A stretch of 12,992 nt of DNA from assembly GCA_030149995.1 (NCBI GenBank), contig JASLGV010000228.1:1-12992 (forward strand). The letters run 5' to 3'. Below the pieces are notes generated by a model. It did not search any database. It was not told the DNA's origin and worked only from the letters and a program-made list of their open reading frames with translations. Shown here piece by piece: positions 1 through 8,353 of this stretch. This stretch comes from Pedobacter sp. Its GTDB lineage: Bacteria; Bacteroidota; Bacteroidia; Sphingobacteriales; Sphingobacteriaceae. Within the stretch, counting starts at the first letter, position 1, and each line of letters begins with the position of its first letter. Position numbers and translations under genes: made by a program.

Positions 1-809
1 TCAGTAATTTCTTCGGTATAGGAAATGAAACGGTATTTAAAGATGGAGATGGTGCCATGCGTTATTTCAGAAACCGGTATGATTATGTAAATGCCGATAT
101 CCGTTTACGCAGAATGTACGGAAAATTTAAACTGAGTGCCGGTTTGCTGGGTCAGTTCTACAACAGCAGTGCCTCCAATAATCAGGATCGCTTTTTATCT
201 GCTTATGATGCACAACATGCCGGCGAAGATGTTTTCGGAACAAAATGGTATACAGGTGTGGTACTGGTGGCTGATCTGGATACGCGTAACAACCACCTGC
301 AACCCACCAGCGGCGTTCGTTGGGAAACGACCTTAAACGGACTCCAGCAGATTGATGGCGAGAGTAAACGCTATGGTTCTGTAACCTCTACTTTTAACGC
401 TTATTTTAACCCCGGACAAGATTCTGTATTCGTTATTGCTAACCGCACCAGCGTGGGAACCACTTTCGGCAGTCCGGCTTATTTCCAGCAAATGAAAATT
501 GGCGGCCCGCAGAGTCTGCGTGGTTTTCATACCTGGCGTTTTACCGGTCGCACCATGGCTTATAACAACCTGGAACTGCGTTTAAAGGTACTTGATTTCA
601 ATTCGTATCTTTTTCCGGGTAAGCTGGGGCTCATCGGTTTCCATGATATTGGCCGGGTATGGTCGCCGGGTGTTTCTTCAAATAAATGGCACAACGGATA
701 CGGCGGCGGCCTTTACTTCGCTCCTGCCGATCTGATTCTGATCCAGGCGGTGGTTGGTACCTCTACAGAAAGTACGCTTACCTACCTTTCGCTCGGTTTC
801 AGGTTTTAA
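1..809 (+). CDS. Omp85/BamA-TamA-type outer-membrane beta-barrel protein, C-terminal part (5' end outside window)
   Basis: The frame is open from base 3 (S-N-F-F-G-I-G-N-E-T...), so the ATG at 57 is internal and the gene begins before the window; 268 residues are visible. The sequence has the alternating polar/aromatic pattern of transmembrane beta-strands. It carries the Omp85 hallmark GGPQSLRGF at bases 501-527, the (V/L)RGF motif of the barrel interior, and it ends in Phe (LSLGFRF), the usual last residue of barrels handled by the BAM complex. The SNFFGIGNET start of the visible part is typical of Bacteroidota surface-antigen (D15) domains. These are sometimes fused to an N-terminal phosphoesterase or POTRA region, which cannot be seen here. 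The role is insertion or translocation of outer-membrane proteins or lipids; the exact substrate is unknown. The stop lies 6 bases from the convergent rlmI stop. Confidence 0.85.
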   Translation, partial: SNFFGIGNETVFKDGDGAMRYFRNRYDYVNADIRLRRMYGKFKLSAGLLGQFYNSSASNNQDRFLSAYDAQHAGEDVFGTKWYTGVVLVADLDTRNNHLQPTSGVRWETTLNGLQQIDGESKRYGSVTSTFNAYFNPGQDSVFVIANRTSVGTTFGSPAYFQQMKIGGPQSLRGFHTWRFTGRTMAYNNLELRLKVLDFNSYLFPGKLGLIGFHDIGRVWSPGVSSNKWHNGYGGGLYFAPADLILIQAVVGTSTESTLTYLSLGFRF

Positions 810-815
810 ATCTGA

Positions 816-2000
816 TTACAGCACTCTAAGCAGCAATCCTTTAAGGTATTCGCCCTCAGAAAAAGAAATCCGTACCGGATGATCTTCCGGCTGGCAGAAC
901 TGCCTGATGATCTGGATCTCTTTACCGGCATCTAAAGCTGCCCAGGCAATAATCTGCTTAAAGGTTTCAATATCAACGGCACCCGAGCAGGAGAAAGTAG
1001 CCAGCAGGCCGCCTTTTTCAACCAGCAACATCCCCAATCGGTTCAGGTCTTTGTAGGCCCGGGCCGCACGGTCAAGTGCCGAACGGGAAGGTGCATATTT
1101 TGGCGGATCGAGCACAACAATATCGAAAAGGGTGCCGCTTTCTTTAAATGCACGCAGTTGCTTGTTTACATCAGACTGAATGGGATTGATTTTATCCAGG
1201 CCGAAATTATTCAGGCTGATGTTGTGTTTTAAAGTTTCGATGGCCAGCGCCGAGCTGTCTACACTGGTAACATGCGCAGCCCCCTTAAACAAGCTGTTTA
1301 AGCTGAAACCACCGCTGTAACTGAAACAGTCGAGTACTTTTTTACCTGCACTGTAATGGGCTAAAATTCTTCTGTTGTCGCGCTGATCGCAATAAAAACC
1401 AGATTTCTGTCCTTCGGCAATGTTAATATGGTATTTAATTCCGTTTTCCTTTACCTCTAAAAATTCTGGCGGGTGTTCGCCCCAAAGCAAGCCATTATTC
1501 AGCTCCAGGCCTTCGTGGCCGCGTGCTGTGGCATCACTTTTATCAAAAATACCCTTTGGATGCAGGGCTTCGGTTAAAATATGGATAAGGTCTGATTTTA
1601 CTTTTTCCATGCCGGCACTTAAAATCTGCAGCGATAAAAAATCTGCATATTTATCTATAATCAGGCCGGGTAAAAAATCAGCCTCGCTAAATACAAGGCG
1701 GCAGGTATCGGTTTGTTCATTTAAAATTGGCTGGCGCGAAGCGATGGCCTGTAACAGGCGGTTTTTATACCAGGTGGTGTCGATCTGCAAACTTTCATCC
1801 CACTCTAAAAGGCGAACGGCAATACGCGACTGATCGTTGAAATAACCATAGGCCAGAAACTCCCCGTCGAAGGCAAATACCTTAACAACCTCTCCATTTT
1901 CAGCTTTACCCTTTACACGCTCCAAAGCACCCGAAAACACCCATGGATGGCGTTGAAGGGCTGCTTTTTCCTTGCCCTTTTTTAAATAAACTTCTACCAT
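816..2000 (-). CDS. rlmI: Class I SAM-dependent 23S rRNA (cytosine-5) methyltransferase, RlmI family
   Basis: The 394-residue product matches the E. coli RlmI length of about 396. It has an N-terminal PUA-like RNA-binding region (about 1-70, with the typical RHPWVFSGAL at 17-26), the family signature GQKSGFYCDQRDNR at 197-210, SAM motif I VLDCFSYSGGFS at 222-233, motif IV LDPPK at 297-301, and a motif with the likely catalytic cysteine, FSCSG at 336-340. The expected role is m5C methylation of 23S rRNA near position 1962 (E. coli numbering) in the cytoplasm. The frame stays open to 2075 with a GTG, but I chose the ATG at 2000. The family N-terminus begins there, and a Bacteroidota -7 box (2005-2012) lies inside the longer reading. 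The gene is convergent with the upstream barrel gene and is separated from the uronate cluster by a terminator, so it is its own transcript. Confidence 0.93.
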   Translation of the reverse strand: MVEVYLKKGKEKAALQRHPWVFSGALERVKGKAENGEVVKVFAFDGEFLAYGYFNDQSRIAVRLLEWDESLQIDTTWYKNRLLQAIASRQPILNEQTDTCRLVFSEADFLPGLIIDKYADFLSLQILSAGMEKVKSDLIHILTEALHPKGIFDKSDATARGHEGLELNNGLLWGEHPPEFLEVKENGIKYHINIAEGQKSGFYCDQRDNRRILAHYSAGKKVLDCFSYSGGFSLNSLFKGAAHVTSVDSSALAIETLKHNISLNNFGLDKINPIQSDVNKQLRAFKESGTLFDIVVLDPPKYAPSRSALDRAARAYKDLNRLGMLLVEKGGLLATFSCSGAVDIETFKQIIAWAALDAGKEIQIIRQFCQPEDHPVRISFSEGEYLKGLLLRVL

Positions 2001-2004
2001 TCTG

Positions 2005-2012
2005 CAAAGGTA
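2005..2012 (-). promoter_or_regulatory. Bacteroidota -7 promoter box of rlmI
   Basis: On the minus strand the bases read TACCTTTG, an exact match to the Bacteroidota -7 consensus TAnnTTTG. They end 4 bases before the rlmI ATG. No clear -33 TTG is seen about 20 bases further upstream. If the box is used, the transcript begins at or within a few bases of the ATG, so the mRNA would be leaderless or nearly so. Confidence 0.55.
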
Positions 2013-2089
2013 ATGAAAATAATAAGGATGTAAGCCCGCGATTGAAAGACCGGTAAAGGGGCTGTTTACCAGCACATGTTAACGACCGT

Positions 2090-2123
2090 AAAAAAGGAAA
2101 GGTGCCTCATAAGGCACCTTTCC
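2090..2123 (-). terminator. Rho-independent terminator of the uronate operon
   Basis: Read on the minus strand, a perfect 12-bp stem (GGAAAGGTGCCT / AGGCACCTTTCC, arms at 2112-2123 and 2096-2107) closes a 4-base loop and is followed directly by six T residues (2095-2090). It starts 23 bases after the stop codon of the GAPN-like gene and shields rlmI from operon read-through. The A run before the stem on the plus strand has no long T tract at the other end, so termination should be one-directional. Confidence 0.92.
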
Positions 2124-2146
2124 CTGCTGTAGCAACAGCATCTTTG

Positions 2147-3772
2147 TCAGAAGATATATTTTGTACTTAAAAAATTAGAGTCGTTGTTGCTTACGATCTC
2201 ATTCAGTAATTGCTTGTTGCCATCGGTTAATTTAGTGGCCACCAGCGACCGGATTGAAAATGAACGCAGGGCATCGACCACCGAAAGGGTGCCTTCTGCA
2301 CTGTCTTTACGACCCGTAAATGGAAAAACATCTGGTCCGCGCTGGCATTGGCAGTTGATGTTTACCCGGCTTACCTGGTTTACAAGCGGATCAATTAAAG
2401 AAGAAATCACGGCGGCATTTGTACTGAAAATACTAACCTGCTGCCCGTGTGGCGAACCAATCAGGTATTCTATCGGTTCTTCCAGGTCATCAAAAGGAAC
2501 CACCGGAATAACCGGTCCAAATTGTTCTTCCCGGTATAGTTTCATGTTGCTGTTTACCGGGTAAACCACCGCCGGATATACAAAAGATTCGTGTACCCAT
2601 CCGCCGTTCTCATTTATTACTTTGGCACCATGTGCCTGTGCATCTTCAATACACGCTGTTAAATAGGCGGGTTTATTTAATTCCGGAAGCGGGGTTAAGG
2701 ATACACCTTTTTCCCATGGCATACCATATTGCAGTTTTTCTATTTCGGCAGAAAGGCGCTTTAAATATTCCTGGGCCAGACTTCTGTGTACATAAACAAT
2801 CTTAATGGCGGTACAGCGCTGCCCGTTGAAAGAAAGGGCACCCAACACCGTTTCTGACACAGCCAGGTTGAGATCGGCATCTTTTGTAATGATGGCCGCA
2901 TTCTTGGCATCCAGGCCTAAAATTGCTCTTAAACGGTTTACTTTCGGGTGGAGTTTCTTGAGCTCGTTGGCCACCTTACTCGAACCGATAAGGGTTAATA
3001 CATTGATTTTACCCGATTCCATCAGGCCCGGTACAATCGTATTTCCTCGCCCGTAAATGGTGTTAACCACCCCTTTTGGAAAACTGGAACGAAAAGCTTC
3101 CAGCAAAGGAAAATGCAGCAAGGTACCGTGTTTTGGTGGTTTGAAAAGCAGGGTGTTGCCCATAATCAAGGCCGGGATCAGGGTGGTGAAGGTTTCATTT
3201 AACGGATAATTAAATGGCCCCATACAAAGCACCACGCCCAAAGGGGAGCGTCTTACCTGGGCAATAATTCCTTGTTCTATTTCAAACCTCGACGATTGGC
3301 GGTCTATATCTTTCAGGGCATCGATGGTTGCATAAATATATTCTACTGTACGGTCAAATTCTTTAATGGAGTCGGCAATGGATTTACCGATTTCCCACAT
3401 AATGAGTTTAACCACCAGGTCTTTTTGGGCAATCATTTTATGCGTAAAATTTTCTACGCAGGTAATGCGGTCAGCAACGCTCATGGTTGGCCATTGTCCG
3501 CGGCCGTTATCATAAGCCTGTACAGCTGCTTCGAGGGCCTCTGCCGACTCTTTTTCTGTACATACCGGAAAACGGCCAATGCGCTTTCGTTTCAAGCCCC
3601 CGTCTGTTTGAACGCATATTGGCGAAAAGACTTCGTTAAAGGGTCCATCCCATTGTTTCATTTCGCCATTCGAAAGAAAGGTTGTTTGATTTATTTCTTC
3701 CGGAAGGGCAAACGCTTCCGGAATTTCGCTTTCATCCGGAAAAAAGTTTTTAATATTTAATGTAGTGCTCAT
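2147..3772 (-). CDS. NADP-type non-phosphorylating glyceraldehyde-3-phosphate dehydrogenase (GAPN-like aldehyde dehydrogenase)
   Basis: This 541-residue protein belongs to the aldehyde dehydrogenase superfamily. Visible landmarks are the oxyanion-hole motif GPFNYP (185-190), the cofactor motif KPPK (211-214), the catalytic cysteine Cys320 in GQRCTA, and EEQFGP (415-420). The segment QRGPDVFPFTGRKDS (477-491) is characteristic of GAPN enzymes, which oxidise glyceraldehyde-3-phosphate directly to 3-phosphoglycerate with NADP+. The usual ELGGK general-base motif is replaced by GLDAK (286-290), discussed in the findings. The protein is longer than the usual 475-500 residues because of a roughly 40-residue N-terminal extension. 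The ATG at 3772 is the natural start. The gene is last in the uronate cluster, 74 bases after the transporter with no terminator between, and is followed by a strong terminator. This suggests that it consumes the glyceraldehyde-3-phosphate made by Eda. Another aldehyde substrate is possible. Confidence 0.82.
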   Translation of the reverse strand: MSTTLNIKNFFPDESEIPEAFALPEEINQTTFLSNGEMKQWDGPFNEVFSPICVQTDGGLKRKRIGRFPVCTEKESAEALEAAVQAYDNGRGQWPTMSVADRITCVENFTHKMIAQKDLVVKLIMWEIGKSIADSIKEFDRTVEYIYATIDALKDIDRQSSRFEIEQGIIAQVRRSPLGVVLCMGPFNYPLNETFTTLIPALIMGNTLLFKPPKHGTLLHFPLLEAFRSSFPKGVVNTIYGRGNTIVPGLMESGKINVLTLIGSSKVANELKKLHPKVNRLRAILGLDAKNAAIITKDADLNLAVSETVLGALSFNGQRCTAIKIVYVHRSLAQEYLKRLSAEIEKLQYGMPWEKGVSLTPLPELNKPAYLTACIEDAQAHGAKVINENGGWVHESFVYPAVVYPVNSNMKLYREEQFGPVIPVVPFDDLEEPIEYLIGSPHGQQVSIFSTNAAVISSLIDPLVNQVSRVNINCQCQRGPDVFPFTGRKDSAEGTLSVVDALRSFSIRSLVATKLTDGNKQLLNEIVSNNDSNFLSTKYIF

Positions 3773-3846
3773 TCGGGTTATTTTAAAAAGTATGTTTTTT
3801 TATGAGCATGATTAATGCCAAATAACGGGCATGGATCAGAGCTGTA

Positions 3847-5217
3847 TTATAATTCGATGATTTTCATCTTAGGTACCAGGGTTTTCATAACCACCCAGGC
3901 CAAAATATAGGCAACGGCACAAAATGTAAACATAATGGTGTAACCGGTTTGGATGTGTCCCAATGCTTTGTAATGATCAAATAAGGCTCCCCCTACTTTA
4001 GAAACAATTACACCGCCAATACCACCGGCCATACCGCCAATCCCCGTTACTGAGCCAATGGCTTTTTTCGGGAACATATCTGATACGGTGGTGAAAATGT
4101 TGGCCGACCATGCCTGGTGTGCCGAAGCGCCGATACCAATTAAAATGACCGGGATCCAGTAGGTGTAATGACCAAAAGGCTGGGCAAGTAACACCACTAA
4201 AGGAATGAGTGCAATTACAAACATGGCTTTCATCCGCCCTTCGTAAGCATTGTAACCTCTTTTTAAGAAATATGCCGGGAACCAGCCCCCGCCAATACTT
4301 CCAAACATGGTCATGCTGTATAAAACAGCCAGGGGTATCATGATGGAGGTATCGTCCATACCGTACTGCGCTTTTAAATAAGAAGGCAGCCAGAAGAGGA
4401 AAAACCACCATACGCCATCGGTCATGAATTTACCAAATGTAAAAGCCCAGGTTTGTTTATAGCGCAGCAAAGTAAACCACGAAACTTTTTTGGCATCCGT
4501 TTCAGATTCGGTTGGTACGATTACCTGCTGATCGGTATCGCACAAAATGTATTCAAGTTCCGGTTTGCTCAATCGTTTTTGACTTTCCGGTTTTTCATAA
4601 AACATAAACCAGAAAATAAGCCATAAAAAACCAACAGCTCCGATAATGATAAAAGCGGTTTCCCAACCCCAGTTATGTGCAATCCACGGAACGGTTAAGG
4701 GCGCCAGGATGGCCCCCACATTGGCACCTGAATTAAATATTCCGGTGGCCAGGGCGCGTTCCTTTTTGGGGAAATATTCGGCCGTTGCTTTAATTGCTGC
4801 CGGGAAATTGCCCGATTCTCCAAAACCCAGTACGGCCCTCGAAAAAATAAAACCCAGTACGGAAACCGATAAACCTGTTATGCCTGCAATGCCCAGTATG
4901 GAGCTTAATGCTTCGCCCACCGGAATGGCTTTGGCATGTAAGATGGCACCCAACGACCATATAATAATGGCAACTGCATACCCCCATTTGGTGCCGAGTT
5001 TATCAATAATACGCCCTGCAAACAGCATGGAGATGGCATAAACAAATTGAAAAGCCGCCGTAATGTTTGCATAATCTGTATTTGTCCAGTTAAATTCTGC
5101 TTCCAGTTTGGTGTGCAGCAAGCTCAGCACCTGCCGGTCTAAATAATTAACGGTTGTTGCAAAAAACAAAAGCGCACATATGGTCCACCTGTAATTGCCT
5201 GTTTTTACTTGGTTCAT
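3847..5217 (-). CDS. exuT: MFS hexuronate transporter, ExuT-like (anion:cation symporter family)
   Basis: The 456-residue protein has the size and pattern of a 12-helix major facilitator. TM1 is at about 12-25 and runs into NYLDR (24-28), a hallmark of the anion:cation symporter branch that includes ExuT. The MFS loop motif GRIIDKLGTKWGY lies at 68-80, and RAVLGFGESGNFPAAIKA (127-144) is the conserved TM4 region of that branch. A charged central loop (about 209-245) separates the two six-helix halves. It most likely imports galacturonate and/or glucuronate across the inner membrane by proton symport. The substrate is inferred from the family and from the neighbours eda, kdgK and uxaC. It starts 19 bases after the eda stop without a Shine-Dalgarno sequence, which is normal in Bacteroidota. 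A sialate or aldonate specificity within the same family is less likely. Confidence 0.85.
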   Translation of the reverse strand: MNQVKTGNYRWTICALLFFATTVNYLDRQVLSLLHTKLEAEFNWTNTDYANITAAFQFVYAISMLFAGRIIDKLGTKWGYAVAIIIWSLGAILHAKAIPVGEALSSILGIAGITGLSVSVLGFIFSRAVLGFGESGNFPAAIKATAEYFPKKERALATGIFNSGANVGAILAPLTVPWIAHNWGWETAFIIIGAVGFLWLIFWFMFYEKPESQKRLSKPELEYILCDTDQQVIVPTESETDAKKVSWFTLLRYKQTWAFTFGKFMTDGVWWFFLFWLPSYLKAQYGMDDTSIMIPLAVLYSMTMFGSIGGGWFPAYFLKRGYNAYEGRMKAMFVIALIPLVVLLAQPFGHYTYWIPVILIGIGASAHQAWSANIFTTVSDMFPKKAIGSVTGIGGMAGGIGGVIVSKVGGALFDHYKALGHIQTGYTIMFTFCAVAYILAWVVMKTLVPKMKIIEL

Positions 5218-5236
5218 TTGGTTAGGTTGTTGGTTG

Positions 5237-5899
5237 TTACTTGTTCTGCTTGATTAACTGAAGTGCTAATTGTGTATTTTCAAATAACACATCGTAAAGA
5301 CCTTTGCTCATAACGTCTTTACTAATGAGTTTACTGCCCATGCCTACGGCACAAACCCCGGCTTTAAACCAGGTTTTCAGGTTGCCGGCATCAATTTCCA
5401 CGCCGCCTGTTGGCATAAAAAGCTGGCCAGGAAACAGGTCTTTAATGGAAGCGATAAATTCCGGGCCTAAGATATTGGCCGGGAAAATTTTAATCAGCAT
5501 GGCTTTATGCTGTTGCGCCAGGTTGATCTCGGTAGGGGTCATGCATCCGGGGATCCAGAGCATATCTATTTTATTGGCAATTTCTGCAACCCCTGCATCA
5601 ACAATAGGGGCCACTATAAAATCGGTGCCGGCTTCGATAAAGGCATGTGCATCTGCAGGTGTTTTAATGGTGCCAATACCCAGGTACAGATCGGGCATCT
5701 CCGCATCGCGCAGCTCTTTTAACTTTTTAAAGTTGGCCAGTGCCGATTTTCCCCTGTTGGTATATTCAAAAACACGAATTCCTGCCCGGTAGAGTGTACG
5801 TAACACTTCTATGCTACCCGCTTCGCTGTCTTGATAAAACAGCGGCAGCATGCCTTGTTCTAAAATGGCATCTAAAATTTTATGCTTGTTGCTAATCAT
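5237..5899 (-). CDS. eda: KDPG aldolase / 4-hydroxy-2-oxoglutarate aldolase
   Basis: This is a class I aldolase of 220 residues, close to the usual 210-215. The Schiff-base lysine is Lys137 in AMLIKIFPAN, and the assisting glutamate is Glu45 in FEYTNRG. The substrate-binding segments PGCMTPTE (117-124) and PTGGV (163-167) are intact. It splits 2-keto-3-deoxy-6-phosphogluconate into pyruvate and glyceraldehyde-3-phosphate, the last committed step of the uronate and Entner-Doudoroff routes. Its ATG overlaps the end of kdgK by 8 bases (ATGATTAG, with TAG as the kdgK stop), so the two genes are probably translationally coupled and made in similar amounts. No other start is needed, because the N-terminus agrees with the family. 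Confidence 0.94.
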   Translation of the reverse strand: MISNKHKILDAILEQGMLPLFYQDSEAGSIEVLRTLYRAGIRVFEYTNRGKSALANFKKLKELRDAEMPDLYLGIGTIKTPADAHAFIEAGTDFIVAPIVDAGVAEIANKIDMLWIPGCMTPTEINLAQQHKAMLIKIFPANILGPEFIASIKDLFPGQLFMPTGGVEIDAGNLKTWFKAGVCAVGMGSKLISKDVMSKGLYDVLFENTQLALQLIKQNK

Positions 5900-6938
5900 G
5901 GTGTTTAATTCTTTTTTCTATTTCTTTAACCGTACTGGTGGTTGCATCGCTGGCAATGTAAAGTTTATCGTAGGCGGCTGCCGTTGCAAAATCAAGTATT
6001 TCCTGTGCAGGCAGCTGCTTGTAAAAACCATAAATAAGACCAGCCATAAAACAATCGCCACTACCTACTTTATCTAAAATATGGTCAGATATGTATTCGG
6101 CTGAGGTGATTAACTTGTCTTCTGTAAATAAAGTGGTGTAATAATGTATGCCCTTGTTGTAATCAAAACGGAAGGTATTGGCAACTGCGCGGCAATTGCC
6201 AAACCTGTTTACGATTTCTTTAGATGTATCTGCCGACTGGCTGAGGAGGATTTCTCGGGAATAACCACTTGCTTTTTCCAGTTCCGGGTGCAGGCTCGTA
6301 CCAAGCATTTTATTTGCGGCCCATACATTACCCATAATCAGGGTGCAGTATGCTGCCAGTTGTGGCAATACATCGATGGGATCCTTGCCGTATTTCCAGA
6401 GCTTTGCGCGGAAGTTTAAATCCAAAGAAACGGGAATGTTTCTGGCACTGGCGGCTTGCAGTGCTTCGAGGCACACATCGGCAACCGGTTGACTGATGGC
6501 GGGGCAAATGGCACTGAAATGAAACCAGCCAATGCCATCAAAAACCTGATCCCAATTGATCTGGCCGGGTTGCAGCTGTGCGTAAGCAGAGTCTGCCCGG
6601 TCGTAAATAACCCCGGCATTTTTCAGATCTTTCCCTTTAGGCAGAAAATACAATCCCAGCCGTTGGCCCTGGTAAATAACGCGGCTGGTATCGATCTCTT
6701 TTTTATTGAGGTAATCTATAATTCCACGGGCGATGGCATTATCCGGCAGGGCCGAAAGATAAGCTGAAGGAATATCCCATAAAGCAAGTGCACTGGCTAC
6801 ATTCAGTTCGGCTCCGCCCACATAAAAGGGCAGCTGATTTGCAGCCACCCAATCGGTACGCATGTCCGGACAGATGCGCAACAGTAATTCGCCGAAGTTT
6901 AACACTTTACCTTTTACAGCGGGGATGGGATTGCTCAT
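5892..6938 (-). CDS. kdgK: 2-keto-3-deoxygluconate kinase (PfkB/ribokinase family)
   Basis: The product is a PfkB-family sugar kinase of 348 residues. It shows the N-terminal substrate-site motif GGAELNVA (41-48), a mid-protein LDLNFRAKLW (172-181) corresponding to the D-x-N-x-R segment of KDG kinases, and the C-terminal PfkB signature DKVGSGDCFMAG (289-300), with Asp295 as the catalytic base and the anion hole around it. It phosphorylates 2-keto-3-deoxygluconate to KDPG with ATP in the cytoplasm. Specificity is inferred from these motifs and from its overlap with eda, which uses its product. The start lies 11 bases after the uxaC stop and the 3' end overlaps eda by 8 bases, so it sits in the core of the operon. 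Confidence 0.92.
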   Translation of the reverse strand: MSNPIPAVKGKVLNFGELLLRICPDMRTDWVAANQLPFYVGGAELNVASALALWDIPSAYLSALPDNAIARGIIDYLNKKEIDTSRVIYQGQRLGLYFLPKGKDLKNAGVIYDRADSAYAQLQPGQINWDQVFDGIGWFHFSAICPAISQPVADVCLEALQAASARNIPVSLDLNFRAKLWKYGKDPIDVLPQLAAYCTLIMGNVWAANKMLGTSLHPELEKASGYSREILLSQSADTSKEIVNRFGNCRAVANTFRFDYNKGIHYYTTLFTEDKLITSAEYISDHILDKVGSGDCFMAGLIYGFYKQLPAQEILDFATAAAYDKLYIASDATTSTVKEIEKRIKHHD

Positions 6939-6949
6939 TCTTAACGGGT

Positions 6950-8353
6950 TTATTTAAAGTTAAAGTAATTTTTGGCGTTGAAATAGGAAATATCCTGTAT
7001 AATTTTACCTGCCCACTCCAAATCGTTTGGCAGTTCTCCGTTTTCAATGTCTTCGCCAAAGAGGTTACACACAATTCTTCTGAAATATTCGTGACGCGGA
7101 AAAGAAAGGAAACTTCTGGAATCGGTAAGCATGCCCACCATCCGGCTTACAAGCCCCATGTTAGAAAGTGCGTTTAATTGTTTAATCATACCATCTTTCT
7201 GATCGAGGAACCACCATGCAGAGCCAAACTGTACTTTTCCGGCCACAGAGCCATCGTTAAAGTTGCCAATCATGGCTGCAATCATTTCGTTATCGGCCGG
7301 GTTTAAATTGTAGATAATGGTTTTGGCCAGTTTGTTATGAGTATCCAGGCGGTTTAAAAATTTGGATAATGCCTTAGCCTGGCTGAAATCGCCCATTGAG
7401 TCCCAGCCGGTATCTGGACCCAGCTGATGGAGCATCCGGGTATTGTTGTTGCGCAAAGCACCCAGATGATATTGCTGAACCCATCCTTTTTCATGGCCCC
7501 ACTCTGCAAAATAAACCAGCATGGCCGATTTAAACTGAAAGCTTTCCTGTTGGCTAATGGTTTGACGGTTTCTTATTTTATCGAAAATGCTGCGGATTTC
7601 GCCATCGGTATAGTCTTCGGCATAAATATGCTCCAAACCATGGTCAGATACCGAACATCCGTGGGCTGCAAAATAATCGTGACGGTTTTTCAGGGCAGCG
7701 AGGTAATCCTCAAAAGAGGAAATGTGCTGGTTGGCTACCGCTTCAAGCTGATCTATGTATTTATTTAAGCCTTCAACATCCTCACTGTTCATGGCTTTAT
7801 CCGGTCTGAAAGCCGGAAGCATTTTTAAAGCTGTTCCTTCTTTGGCCAGTTGTGCATGGAAATTTAAGCTATCCAGGGGATCGTCTGTGGTACAAACCAC
7901 CTCAACATTCATTTTGGCCAGCAGACCTCTTACCGAATACCCGGGAAGAACCAGTTTGGCTGCACATTCTTCATAAATCTTTTCGGCTGTTTTGCCCGAT
8001 AAAAGTTCGTGGATGCCGAAATAGCGTTGTAGTTCCAGGTGTGTCCAGTGGTACAGCGGGTTTCTCATGGTGTATGGAACCGTTTCTGCCCATTTCTTAA
8101 ATTTATCCAGGTCTGAGGCATTGCCGGTAATGTATTGTTCGTCTACGCCGTTTGCACGCATGGCACGCCATTTATAGTGATCGCCATACAGCCACACCTG
8201 GCTAATGTTTTCAAATTGCAGGTTGTTGGCAATCTGTTCCGGCATGAGGTGATTGTGGTAATCAATAATGGGTAAGGACTTTGAAAAATTATGATAAAGA
8301 TCTTGTGCCGTTTTACTTTGCAAAAGAAAATTTTCGTCTAAAAATGTTTTCAT
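6950..8353 (-). CDS. uxaC: Glucuronate/galacturonate isomerase (uronate isomerase)
   Basis: The 467-residue product matches UxaC of E. coli (about 470). Family motifs are present throughout: the metal-binding HxH in DYHNHL (31-36), TTDDPLDSL (155-163), SDHGLEHI (236-243), QYHLGALRNNN (294-304), FGSAWWFLDQKDGM (376-389) and LTDSRSFLSFPRHEYFRR (409-426). It interconverts D-glucuronate and D-fructuronate, and D-galacturonate and D-tagaturonate, in the cytoplasm. The open frame extends upstream to a TTG at 8377, but the ATG at 8353 (MKTFLDENFLL) fits the family N-terminus. A gap of 171 bases containing a hairpin separates it from the upstream hydrolase gene, so it may be transcribed from its own promoter as well as by read-through. 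Confidence 0.95.
   Translation of the reverse strand: MKTFLDENFLLQSKTAQDLYHNFSKSLPIIDYHNHLMPEQIANNLQFENISQVWLYGDHYKWRAMRANGVDEQYITGNASDLDKFKKWAETVPYTMRNPLYHWTHLELQRYFGIHELLSGKTAEKIYEECAAKLVLPGYSVRGLLAKMNVEVVCTTDDPLDSLNFHAQLAKEGTALKMLPAFRPDKAMNSEDVEGLNKYIDQLEAVANQHISSFEDYLAALKNRHDYFAAHGCSVSDHGLEHIYAEDYTDGEIRSIFDKIRNRQTISQQESFQFKSAMLVYFAEWGHEKGWVQQYHLGALRNNNTRMLHQLGPDTGWDSMGDFSQAKALSKFLNRLDTHNKLAKTIIYNLNPADNEMIAAMIGNFNDGSVAGKVQFGSAWWFLDQKDGMIKQLNALSNMGLVSRMVGMLTDSRSFLSFPRHEYFRRIVCNLFGEDIENGELPNDLEWAGKIIQDISYFNAKNYFNFK

Noticed and set aside
2001..2075. N-terminal extension of rlmI to a GTG at 2075
   Set aside because: The extra 25 residues do not match the family, and the -7 promoter box lies within them.
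3272..3760. A 162-codon plus-strand frame antisense to the GAPN-like gene
   Set aside because: It lies wholly inside a well-supported gene on the other strand, has no recognisable domain or promoter, and its composition follows from the opposite frame.
3773..3846. A terminator or promoter between exuT and the GAPN-like gene
   Set aside because: Only 4-5-bp stems without a T run on the transcribed strand and no exact TAnnTTTG box were found, so co-transcription is the simpler reading.
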